Below are positions 18,839 through 26,497 of a stretch of 64,000 nt of DNA, in pieces. The first letter of the stretch is position 1. Every line of letters begins with the position of its first letter. Where the stretch lies: positions 1-64,000 of the forward strand of contig DASUKM010000050.1 of NCBI GenBank assembly GCA_036278735.1. The letters are read 5' to 3'. The notes below the pieces were generated by a model. It was not told the origin of the DNA. It did no database searches and saw nothing but the letters and a program-made list of their open reading frames with translations. Position numbers and translations under genes: made by a program. Origin of the DNA: DASUKM01 sp036278735 (lineage in GTDB: Bacteria; Acidobacteriota; Vicinamibacteria; Vicinamibacterales; 2-12-FULL-66-21).

Positions 18839-19791
18839 GCGGGTCGGGCTCGAAGGAAATCGCACAACAGATCGAGCGCACGCGTGCTGGCTCTCAGGAC
18901 CGCCTCGTTCGTGTTCGAACAGTTATGTGAACCGAAGATGCACCGCTCGAACGTCCGCAGCGGGGAGTCGAGCGGCAGCGGTTCCACCTCGAACACATCG
19001 AGCGCGGCCGAATGGACGCGCCCCGTGCTCAAGCCTTGCACCAGCGCCGCTTCGTCGATCAGTCTCCCGCGCGCGACATTGACCACCCGCACGCCGGGCT
19101 TCACCCGGGCAAAGAACGGTGCCCCCAGCAGGTGGACGTTTTCCGGCGTCAGCGCACACGCGAGAACGACGAAGTCGAGATCGTCGATGCCGTCGGGCCA
19201 GGTCTTCCGCACGACGGCGTCCAGCCCCGGCGCAGCCGCATAGGCTGGGTCGTATACCTGGACGGTCATGCCGGCCGTGAGCAGACGCCGCGCGATCGCC
19301 CGGCCGATCTGCCCGAATCCGACCAGGCCCACGACCTTTCCCGACAACGAGATCCCGCGCGGCCTGGGCCAGTTTCCCGTTCGCACCTCGCGATCCACAT
19401 AGCAGGTCGCGCGCGCGAGGCCCGTGATGTACGCCATCGCCATGTCGGCGACCTCGTCACCGAACATCCCGGGGGTATTTACGATCGGGATGCCGAGCCT
19501 CGCCGCCGCTGCGAAGTCGACGTTGTCGACGCCGATGCCCCACTTCACGGCGGCGCGCAGGCGGCCACGGCGTCCCGCCTCCAGCACATCGGCCGTCGCC
19601 GGCTCATCGCCGAGAATCCAGCCGTCGAACCGGGGGACGAGCCGGCGCAGCTCCTGCTCGGCGAACGCCTGGACGACCGGCGCCGTCACGTTCAATCCCC
19701 TGGCCCTGAACGACTCTTCGAGCTCCGGCGCCACCGCGACCATGGATTGACACGTGATGAGAACCTCCATGGGGCTGCCGCTAGTCGCCAT
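18835..19791 (-). CDS. D-isomer-specific 2-hydroxyacid dehydrogenase (SerA-like)
   Basis: This 318-residue enzyme has an NAD-binding motif GLVGFGQIGRAIARRL, a catalytic Arg in VNVARGRLIDE, a Glu in the VFEVEPLP region, and a catalytic His in GSHNCSN. It would reduce a 2-keto acid or oxidise a 2-hydroxy acid with NAD(H). It sits between the CMP-sugar synthetase-like gene and the DUF115 gene, overlapping both, so it probably makes or modifies the acid that is then activated. A later in-frame Met (residue 8) may be the true start. Serine synthesis is possible but less likely in this context. Confidence 0.85.
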   Translation of the reverse strand: MATSGSPMEVLITCQSMVAVAPELEESFRARGLNVTAPVVQAFAEQELRRLVPRFDGWILGDEPATADVLEAGRRGRLRAAVKWGIGVDNVDFAAAARLGIPIVNTPGMFGDEVADMAMAYITGLARATCYVDREVRTGNWPRPRGISLSGKVVGLVGFGQIGRAIARRLLTAGMTVQVYDPAYAAAPGLDAVVRKTWPDGIDDLDFVVLACALTPENVHLLGAPFFARVKPGVRVVNVARGRLIDEAALVQGLSTGRVHSAALDVFEVEPLPLDSPLRTFERCIFGSHNCSNTNEAVLRASTRALDLLCDFLRARPA

Positions 19792-20491
19792 GCCGCGTCC
19801 CGCCCTGTGCCGTCAGATAGGCCTCGACCAGCGCCCAGTCGGACTCCTCGTCGATGTCGAGCGACTCCAGCGCGGGCGTTTCGAACATGACCGCACGGCG
19901 TCCGATCCGCGCGCCGGCGTCGACGAAGCTCCCGTTCGTAAACACATACAGACAGGAGTTCTCTTCGAAGAGCGGATCGAGATCCTGCGTGCGTACGAGA
20001 TTGGCCGGATCGTGATTCATCGGCCGGCCCGCCGGGTCGTAGAAGCGGGCCTGGTGGCGGGTGACGCTGAAGATCGAGTCGCCGGTCCCCGCCCCTTCGA
20101 CCTCATCGAACAGCCGGAGCGCCCGCCGAATCGTCTCGGCGGACAGCAGTGGATTCGTCGCGTGGGTCATCACGTAGCGATCGGCGGCCACCGCGCGGAT
20201 GTCGTCAGCCAGAATGAGGTTCATGCTGACGGTGTCGCCGCAGAGCTCAGGCGTTCGATCGCGAAGCGCGACGCGCGGGTCGGCCACGGCCGCGTCGAGC
20301 TGCAGCTGACGGCGAGCATCGGTGTTGATAATCACCTGGTCGATCTCGCCGACCTCGAGAAGCGTTTCCAGCGTCCAGCGGAACAGCGGCTTTCCGGCGA
20401 GCGGACGGAAATTCTTGCCGGGCACGCGCTCGCTGTGGGCCTTCATCGGCAGCAGGGCGACGGTGCGCCTTCGTGCGTTTCCGGTCGTCAT
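19781..20491 (-). CDS. CMP-N-acylneuraminate (nonulosonate) cytidylyltransferase family
   Basis: This 236-residue protein has the CTP-binding N-terminal motif LLPMKAHSERVPGKNFRPL (family pattern P-x-K-x-x-S-x-R-x-P-x-K-N), followed by GKPL and QVIINTD. THATNPLL corresponds to the sugar-binding strand, and the final Glu-Ser-Leu-Asp-Ile-Asp-Glu-Glu motif is typical. NeuA-type enzymes join CMP to a 2-keto-3-deoxy sugar acid. No NeuB-type synthase is present in the window, so the substrate is unknown. Its stop overlaps the dehydrogenase start; one base separates it from the GT2 gene. Confidence 0.85.
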   Translation of the reverse strand: MTTGNARRRTVALLPMKAHSERVPGKNFRPLAGKPLFRWTLETLLEVGEIDQVIINTDARRQLQLDAAVADPRVALRDRTPELCGDTVSMNLILADDIRAVAADRYVMTHATNPLLSAETIRRALRLFDEVEGAGTGDSIFSVTRHQARFYDPAGRPMNHDPANLVRTQDLDPLFEENSCLYVFTNGSFVDAGARIGRRAVMFETPALESLDIDEESDWALVEAYLTAQGGTRHGD

Positions 20492-20492
20492 C

Positions 20493-21413
20493 TCAGGAGT
20501 CCCGCCGGATGGGATAGAAATACGCGCGTTTTTCCTTTTCCGCGAGCTGGCGGTGCGCGTAGTTCCCGCGATAGCTGCCCCAATACTGCATCAGCCGGAA
20601 CATGACAATGTGCGGGGCATTTCGAAGCCAGCGGCGCTGCCGCACGGCGATTGCGGAGTCGAGCAGCACCCCCACGGCGACGTATCGAAGAAAGTCGGAG
20701 AGCGTGACGTGCCACTCGGGCCTGATGCGACGGAGGGCGATCGCCTCGCGCTCGTATCGGCGTCGAATATGCGCCCATGTCTCGTGATGGTAGTGTGCGA
20801 CCGCCGCTTCGGCGACGTACGCGATCCGCCCGCCAGATTCGACGATTCGCTTGCCGAGGTGCATGTCTTCGAGACCGGTCAGCTCCTCGTCGAAACCGAA
20901 CCGTTCCCAGACCGGGCGGCTCACGGCGGCGTTGGCGTTGTTACAGAAAAATCCGTCCTGCGGCACGGCACTGCGATCCGGATACAGCCGGCTGAAGACT
21001 TCAGCTTCACTGAGCGACGTCGTCTCCCCCGCGACCTGCCGGCCGTAGCTCAGCACCGCGTCACCCGCGCGGATCGGTTCGATCAGCGCGCGCAGCCAGG
21101 TACGCGTCTTCGGAATGCAATGCCCGCTGACGAAGACGAAGATCTCGCCCGTGGCGCGACTGCACCCGAGATTCAGGGACCGACCGAAGGAAAAGGCCTC
21201 CGGCGCGAGGTGGCAAATCACCGCGCCGCGCGCGCGCGCGATTTCGACCGAGCGATCCGTGGACCCGGAGTCGACCAGGACGACCTCGACGTCCATCGGG
21301 CCCGCCTGGCTCGTGTCCGAGTCTTCGGCCATCCGCTGATCCGCCACCGCATCGAGCAGCCTGGCGAGGTAGCGTTCCTCGTTGAACGTGCGAATGATGA
21401 TGGAAACGATCAT
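20493..21413 (-). CDS. Family 2 glycosyltransferase
   Basis: This protein has 306 residues from the Met that begins MIVSIIIRTFNEERYLARLL, the standard GT2 N-terminus; an upstream start adds six residues. VVLVDSGSTDRSVEIARARGA and the metal-binding region (FVSGHCIP, replacing DXD) follow. GLEDMHLGKRI matches the ED catalytic motif. The C-terminal tail carries a membrane-associated helix. It probably transfers a nucleotide-activated sugar in glycan assembly. It is divergent from the FkbM gene. Confidence 0.88.
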   Translation of the reverse strand: MIVSIIIRTFNEERYLARLLDAVADQRMAEDSDTSQAGPMDVEVVLVDSGSTDRSVEIARARGAVICHLAPEAFSFGRSLNLGCSRATGEIFVFVSGHCIPKTRTWLRALIEPIRAGDAVLSYGRQVAGETTSLSEAEVFSRLYPDRSAVPQDGFFCNNANAAVSRPVWERFGFDEELTGLEDMHLGKRIVESGGRIAYVAEAAVAHYHHETWAHIRRRYEREAIALRRIRPEWHVTLSDFLRYVAVGVLLDSAIAVRQRRWLRNAPHIVMFRLMQYWGSYRGNYAHRQLAEKEKRAYFYPIRRDS

Positions 21414-21422
21414 GGCCGCGGC

Positions 21423-21444
21423 CAATATCATTTATGATGGCGCG
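21423..21444 (+). promoter_or_regulatory. Degenerate copy of the CAAT...TATNATGGC motif
   Basis: This lies in the divergent gap between the GT2 and FkbM genes. The order CAAT, then TTATGATGGC and GCG, resembles the motifs at 17013 and 24972 with one extra base. It could be a -10 box (TATGAT) for the FkbM gene, 70 bases upstream of its start. Support is weak on its own. Confidence 0.3.
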
Positions 21445-21513
21445 TCGTGTCGGTACTCCAGATCGCGCGCGCGTGCCGGCACCAGCTCTCGTGATCCGGA
21501 GTCATTCGCGTTC

Positions 21514-22368
21514 ATGATCGCAAAAGTCCGGCGAGCGGCGTCGATTTTGCGCGAAGACGGCCCGTGGTCGCTCGTGACGTTCGCGGCCCGCTCCCTGGGA
21601 TTGGGCGGCCACGCGCCCGAGGAAGCGGCCATGGTGTTCCGCCTGCTTCGCGCCGCCTCGACGAACGGCGTGATGGTCGATGTCGGGGCGCATATCGGCA
21701 CGGCGTCGCTGCCGTTCGCGCGGAGCGGATGGCGTGTGTTCGCGTTCGAACCGGATCCATCCAACAGGGGGCAGCTCGAACGGGCCGTCGCGTCGTTCCC
21801 CCGCGTCCTGGTCGATCCAAGGGCGCTCGCGGACCAGCCCCGTCAGCAGGCGCCGTTCTACACGAGTCGGGTCTCGACGGGAATCAGCGGCCTGACGGCA
21901 TTCCACCCGAGCCATGTCGTGACGAGCAGCATCGACGTCACGACCCTTCGCGACTTCTGTGCGGAGCATCCGCTCGAACGCGTCGACTTTCTCAAGGTCG
22001 ATACCGAAGGGTTCGACCTGTTCGTGCTCAGGGGCGTTCCGTGGGAACAATTCAATCCCCGGGTGATCGTGTGTGAGTTCGAGGACGCGAAGACGCGTCC
22101 CCTGGGTTACTCGTTTCAGGACCTCGCACGGCTTCTGATCCAGCAACATTACGCGCTCGTCGTCTCCGAGTGGTACCCGGTGAGGCGGTATGGCGGTCCA
22201 CATCGCTGGAGACGATTCGCGCGGTATCCGTGCGACCTCGTCGATGGAAACGCCTGGGGCAACATCATCGCCGTGCAGGACCCCAACCTGCTGGCCAGCC
22301 TCCTGAGCCTCTGCGAAGCATACGGACCGGTGACCCAGCCTCGGGACGCGACACCGATGGCCGAGTGA
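21514..22368 (+). CDS. FkbM-family methyltransferase
   Basis: This protein has 284 residues from the ATG at 21514, with GGAG 12 bases upstream; a longer upstream frame is not protein-like. The FkbM motifs are clear: VMVDVGAHIGTASLPFARSG (SAM site), VFAFEPDPSN, and VDFLKVDTEGFDLFVLRG. Such enzymes O-methylate sugars or natural products. It is followed one base later by another methyltransferase gene, so the two are co-transcribed. Confidence 0.88.
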   Translation: MIAKVRRAASILREDGPWSLVTFAARSLGLGGHAPEEAAMVFRLLRAASTNGVMVDVGAHIGTASLPFARSGWRVFAFEPDPSNRGQLERAVASFPRVLVDPRALADQPRQQAPFYTSRVSTGISGLTAFHPSHVVTSSIDVTTLRDFCAEHPLERVDFLKVDTEGFDLFVLRGVPWEQFNPRVIVCEFEDAKTRPLGYSFQDLARLLIQQHYALVVSEWYPVRRYGGPHRWRRFARYPCDLVDGNAWGNIIAVQDPNLLASLLSLCEAYGPVTQPRDATPMAE

Positions 22369-22369
22369 T

Positions 22370-23128
22370 ATGTCCGGCTACGACTCCATTGCCATCGCCG
22401 GCCGGGACACGGCGACTCCGCTCAATATTGAAAAGAGGCTGCGGATTGTGACGTCCGTGCTGGCCGGTCCCCGGCCACGGGTGGTCGATTGCGGTTGCGG
22501 ATCGGGCGACTACGTCCTCGCGCTGATCGAGCGTCATGGAGTCGACGCCATCGGTCTCGAGTATTCGGCCGACAAGGTTCGTCAGGCGCATGCGCAGGAC
22601 GTGCTCCGGAGTCGCGTGCTCGAAGGCAACCTCGAAGCCATGCCGCTTCTCGCGGGAGACTTCGATGCGGCGCTGCTGAACGAAGTCCTGGAGCACGTGC
22701 CGAACGAAGCTGCCGTGCTCTCGGAGATCCGGCGGGTGCTGCGTCCGGGCGGTCGCCTGATCGTGTTCTCACCCAATCGATGGTTTCCATTCGAAACGCA
22801 TGGCGTCTTCGTCAGATCGTCCGGAAGGCGCGTGCCGCCGTATGTCCCGATGATCCCCTACATCCCCGTCGCTCTGGGCCGCCGTTTCTTCCGTTATTGG
22901 GCTCGCAACTATGGCCACCGTCGTTTGCGCGGACTCATTGCCGGCGCGGGGTTCCAAATCGAGTCCACACGATTCGTCTGGCAGACGTTCGAGAACATCT
23001 CGGGCACGCAGCCGGCCTGGATGCGCCGCGCCCGCCTCCCGCTGCGCTGGTTGGCTGACACGCTCGAGAGGACTCCGGGACTCCGCGCATTCGGTGTGTC
23101 CCAGGTGATCGTGGCTCGCAAGACATAG
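22370..23128 (+). CDS. SAM-dependent methyltransferase (UbiE/Methyltransf_11-like)
   Basis: This 252-residue protein has motif I RVVDCGCGSGDYVLALIE, acidic loop GLEYSADKV, LEGNLEAMPLLAGDFD, and NEVLEHVPNEAAVLSEIRRVLRPGG. The C-terminal half has a hydrophobic stretch and basic residues, suggesting a membrane- or lipid-linked substrate. It forms a two-gene plus-strand unit with the FkbM methyltransferase. The substrate is likely a glycan intermediate. Confidence 0.85.
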   Translation: MSGYDSIAIAGRDTATPLNIEKRLRIVTSVLAGPRPRVVDCGCGSGDYVLALIERHGVDAIGLEYSADKVRQAHAQDVLRSRVLEGNLEAMPLLAGDFDAALLNEVLEHVPNEAAVLSEIRRVLRPGGRLIVFSPNRWFPFETHGVFVRSSGRRVPPYVPMIPYIPVALGRRFFRYWARNYGHRRLRGLIAGAGFQIESTRFVWQTFENISGTQPAWMRRARLPLRWLADTLERTPGLRAFGVSQVIVARKT

Positions 23129-23144
23129 TCCGGGCAGCACCCAG

Positions 23145-23921
23145 TCACCGAGCACCAACGCGCCTCGCGTCCTGAACGCCGAGCCGGTCGCGGACGGCGA
23201 TGTAGAGGAACCGCGGCACGACACGCGAGTATCGCGGCCAGAGCCGCCGGGGCTCGCTCAGCAGGCGATACAGCCATTCGAATCCCGACCGCTGGATCCA
23301 CCGCGGCGCGAGCGGCTTGCGCCCAGCCAGGAAGTCGAAGCCGGCCCCCACGCCGATGAGGACCGGCGCCTGCAGCAGCGGCCGGAACCGGGCCATCCAC
23401 CGCTCCTGCTTCGGACAGCCGATCCCGACCCACACGATGTCCGGCGCCGCGGCCTCGATCGCCGCGGCGATGTCGTCTACTTCGTGCCCCTCGAGCGGCC
23501 TGAAGGGGGGACAGTACGTGCCGGTCACGTGAATCCCCGGATAGCGGCGCTCCAGGACGGCGCGCAGCGCTTCAGCCACGCCCGGATCGCCGCCGTAGAG
23601 GAAATGCCGGTAGCCGCGCGACACGCCGTGCTCGAAGAGCGCCGTCATGATGTCGGGCGCGTAGACCTTCTCGATCGCGGCATGCCCCTTCAGACGCCCC
23701 ATCCAGACGACCGACATGCCGTCGGGAGTCGTCAGCCCCGCGCGGTTGTTGATCGCGCGAAGCTCCGCGTCCGACTGCATCTCGACGACGCCGTGGGCTC
23801 CGGTGAGTACGACGTACTCCACACGCCGGCTCGCGATCCAGTCATCGACGGTGGCCACGACGTCCGCAACGCGGATGGCATGGATCCGCACCCCGGACAG
23901 GAAGAATTCAGGCAGAGGCAT
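23145..23921 (-). CDS. WecG/TagA/CpsF family (GT26) glycosyltransferase
   Basis: This protein has 258 residues from the internal Met chosen because the longer start would overlap the epimerase gene by 47 bp. Family motifs are LTTPDGMSVVWMGR, FLYGGDPGVAEAL, WVGIGCPKQERWMARF and GVGAGFDFLAGRKPLAPRW. GT26 enzymes add the second sugar (often a ManNAc type) to an undecaprenyl-diphosphate-linked first sugar. It therefore acts just after the WbaP-type initiating enzyme at 25.0 kb. Confidence 0.9.
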   Translation of the reverse strand: MPLPEFFLSGVRIHAIRVADVVATVDDWIASRRVEYVVLTGAHGVVEMQSDAELRAINNRAGLTTPDGMSVVWMGRLKGHAAIEKVYAPDIMTALFEHGVSRGYRHFLYGGDPGVAEALRAVLERRYPGIHVTGTYCPPFRPLEGHEVDDIAAAIEAAAPDIVWVGIGCPKQERWMARFRPLLQAPVLIGVGAGFDFLAGRKPLAPRWIQRSGFEWLYRLLSEPRRLWPRYSRVVPRFLYIAVRDRLGVQDARRVGAR

Positions 23922-24966
23922 GGGTCCGCTCGGTGAGCGCGCGCGGCAGCTCACGGGCGACGTGTCCGACGTCGTGGCTGCCGACGTACCACTCGATGGA
24001 CTTTCGGACGCCGTCGGCGAACGGCACCAGCGGCTTCCAGCCCAGCACCTCGGCCGCGAGCCGGTTGTCGCAGACGCGGTTGTAGGGACCCGTGGGTTTG
24101 GCGGGGTCGAACGTCAACGGCGAGTCCTGATTCATGCACGTCAGGATCAGGCGAACGGCGTCCACGACCTTGATTCGCTCCATCGTCCCGACATTGACGG
24201 CGCGCCCGTCGTCGACCCGTTCGGCGGCCGCAATGGTCGCCTCGACGACGTCGCTGACGTAGGTCCAGTTGCGAACCTGCTGGCCGGTGCCCCACACTTC
24301 GAAGGGAGACTGGCGCACGAACGCGCGGGCGATCATCGCGGTCACCGCGTGGCTCTCCGGACAGCGTGGACCGTACGCGGTGAAATACCGAAGCGAGGCC
24401 CCCTTCAGCCGGCCTTCGCGGCAGTAGGCCCGCAGGACGAGTTCGCCCATCAGCTTTGCCCAGCCGTACAGATTGTCGGCGTCGTAGGGGGGCTGGACGA
24501 GGTCCTCGTGCAGGTACACGATCTCGTCCGCATTCGTCTGCAGGTGGTTCGGGTAGACGCATCCCGAGGAGGCGAACACCACCTTCTCGACGCCGACGCG
24601 CGCGGCGGTTCGATAGATCTGTCCGTCGAGCACCAGGTTCGTCGAACAATTGACCTGGTGCAGATCGATGTAGCCACGGCCGCCGTGGTCGGCCGCCAGG
24701 TGAAACACGACCTCGATGTCCTTCATCGCCTGCTCGGCGGCGCGGCTGTCGAGCAGATCCACTTCGAGCAGTTCGACGGTTCCGGCGCGGAGCGGCGCGT
24801 CGAGGTTGTCGCGGCTGCCGCTGCTCATGTTGTCGGCGACGCGGACGCGAGCGCCGCGCGCAATCAACGCTTCCGTCAGGTGGGATCCGATGAAGGACGC
24901 CCCGCCCGTCACCAGCACGCGTCGGCCTCTCCACGACATTGACTCGTTCTCCACGGCTCGTGTCAT
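23908..24966 (-). CDS. NAD-dependent sugar epimerase/dehydratase (extended SDR)
   Basis: This protein has 352 residues. The dinucleotide motif is VLVTGGASFIGSHL (GxxGxxG); the catalytic Tyr-Lys pair is in LYGWAKLMGE, with the preceding FASSGCVYP strand. A sugar-binding C-terminal lobe follows. It belongs with UDP-glucose/GDP-mannose type epimerases. Met10 (MSWRGRR) is an alternative start nearer the Rossmann fold. It overlaps the GT26 gene by 14 bp and is divergent from the WbaP-like gene. Confidence 0.88.
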   Translation of the reverse strand: MTRAVENESMSWRGRRVLVTGGASFIGSHLTEALIARGARVRVADNMSSGSRDNLDAPLRAGTVELLEVDLLDSRAAEQAMKDIEVVFHLAADHGGRGYIDLHQVNCSTNLVLDGQIYRTAARVGVEKVVFASSGCVYPNHLQTNADEIVYLHEDLVQPPYDADNLYGWAKLMGELVLRAYCREGRLKGASLRYFTAYGPRCPESHAVTAMIARAFVRQSPFEVWGTGQQVRNWTYVSDVVEATIAAAERVDDGRAVNVGTMERIKVVDAVRLILTCMNQDSPLTFDPAKPTGPYNRVCDNRLAAEVLGWKPLVPFADGVRKSIEWYVGSHDVGHVARELPRALTERTHASA

Positions 24967-24971
24967 CCGGA

Positions 24972-24989
24972 CAATCGGCTATCATGGCC
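24972..24989 (+). promoter_or_regulatory. Conserved 18-bp motif before the WbaP-like gene
   Basis: CAATCGGCTATCATGGCC differs by one base from the motif at 17013-17030 and lies 33 bases before the start codon. TATCAT could be a -10 box. The identity extends beyond what a -10 box needs, so a shared regulator site is also possible. Confidence 0.4.
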
Positions 24990-25021
24990 GCGACCATGCG
25001 CCGAGGCGAGGGTTCCTGAGC

Positions 25022-26467
25022 ATGCCAACGGTCGCGCCAGCCCCGGCTGCCGCCAGACGTGCGGGTCCGCGCCAGATGGGACGAGTCGTGCGCGCCTCGA
25101 TGCTGCTCGCGACCGACGCCGCGGCGCTCCTCCTGGCGGCCGGCGCGGCATACGTCGTGTGGGCCCTCCCCGTCCGGGGGCAGCCCGCGGGCGTCTACGC
25201 CGGACTCGCGCCTCTGGTGTTCCTCTTTCTTCTCGGCTATTCCCGTGCCGGACTGTATCCCGGCTTCGGGGTCGGTCCCGTCGAGACCCTCCGCCGCTTC
25301 TCGTATGTCACCGGGTTCGGCTTTCTGGTGCTGGCGGCGTTCTCCTTCGGGTTCAAGCTGTCGCCGCTGTATTCACGGGCCACGTTCAGCATCGCGTTCG
25401 TGTTCAGCCTGGTGCTCGTCCCGGCGAGTCGCGCGCTGGTGTCGCATTGGGCGAGCCGCTGGAGCTGGTGGCACGAGCCGGTGGTCATCGTCGGGACCGG
25501 CGAGCGCGCCGCGGGTGTGATTCGGAGCATCCGAACCGCCGGTCTCGGATACCGCCCCGAGGCGGTGGTCAGTCTGCAACCGGAGGCCACAGGGCAGGTC
25601 GAGGGGGTGCCGATCGCCGGCGGTGTAGAGTGCGCGCCGGCGCTCGCGGCCGAGGGCATCCGGGTGGCGTTCGTCGAGACCCGACGCGCCGATCCGTCGC
25701 GCGAGCGTCCCGTCATCGATCGGCTGCAGCGGCATTTCCGTCACGTGGTCCTGTTGCGCGAGTACGACGACCTGCCCGTCGAAGGATTGCAGGTTCGCAA
25801 TCTCGGCACCCTCGTCGGGGTCGAGTACACCAACAACCTGCTGCGAGAGGGCAACCGCGTCATCAAGCGCGCAATGGACATCGCGATCGGCGCCGTGGCG
25901 CTCGCCGTGGCGGCGCCGATCATCGCCGCCGCGGCTGCGCTCGTCCGGGTTCTCGACGGGAGCCCCGCGTTCTTCCTGCAGGATCGCGCCGGGCTCGACG
26001 GCCGTCGCATTGCCGTCTCGAAGATCCGGACGATGCGGCGCGGCGCCGAGCAGCAGCTCGAGGCGCATCTGGCGGCCAATCCAGACGCGCGGCGTGAATG
26101 GGAGGCGAAGTACAAACTGACGAACGACCCGCGCCTCATTCCCGTCATCGGGGGCATGTTTCGCCGGTACAGCGTCGACGAGCTGCCGCAATTGTGGGCG
26201 GTCCTGCGCGGGGACATGAGTCTCGTGGGCCCGCGTCCCTTCCCGGACTATCACCTCGAGGGCTTTTCACCCGCCTTCCGCGAGCTGCGGCGGCGCGTGC
26301 GTCCCGGCATCACCGGACTCTGGCAAATCACGGTGCGCAGCGCCGGCAGCACGCGCGAGCAGGAGAGCTACGACAGTTACTACATCCGGAACTGGTCGGT
26401 GTGGCTCGACGTCCACGTGCTCTGCCGGACGATTGGGGCGGTCCTCAGCGGACGCGGCGCGTACTAG
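25022..26467 (+). CDS. Undecaprenyl-phosphate sugar phosphotransferase (WbaP/polyisoprenyl PGT)
   Basis: This 481-residue protein has four N-terminal membrane helices (about 25-125), a CoA-binding-like Rossmann domain (EPVVIVGTGERAAGVIR), and a C-terminal phosphoglycosyltransferase domain. The C-terminal domain has a re-entrant helix (KRAMDIAIGAVALAVAAP), KIRTMR, the catalytic DELPQLWAVLRGDMSLVGPRP and RVRPGITGLWQI. It starts glycan assembly by moving sugar-1-phosphate to undecaprenyl phosphate. The N-terminal Ala/Arg-rich 25 residues are of uncertain value. It lies divergent from the epimerase gene. Confidence 0.94.
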   Translation: MPTVAPAPAAARRAGPRQMGRVVRASMLLATDAAALLLAAGAAYVVWALPVRGQPAGVYAGLAPLVFLFLLGYSRAGLYPGFGVGPVETLRRFSYVTGFGFLVLAAFSFGFKLSPLYSRATFSIAFVFSLVLVPASRALVSHWASRWSWWHEPVVIVGTGERAAGVIRSIRTAGLGYRPEAVVSLQPEATGQVEGVPIAGGVECAPALAAEGIRVAFVETRRADPSRERPVIDRLQRHFRHVVLLREYDDLPVEGLQVRNLGTLVGVEYTNNLLREGNRVIKRAMDIAIGAVALAVAAPIIAAAAALVRVLDGSPAFFLQDRAGLDGRRIAVSKIRTMRRGAEQQLEAHLAANPDARREWEAKYKLTNDPRLIPVIGGMFRRYSVDELPQLWAVLRGDMSLVGPRPFPDYHLEGFSPAFRELRRRVRPGITGLWQITVRSAGSTREQESYDSYYIRNWSVWLDVHVLCRTIGAVLSGRGAY

Positions 26468-26497
26468 GTGGCCGCAGGTGGCCCCGCGGCGACTCCG

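Noticed and set aside
18839..18865. Upstream start for the DUF115 gene
   Set aside because: It would overlap the dehydrogenase gene by 31 bp, whereas the ATG at 18838 gives the ATGA overlap usual in this window.
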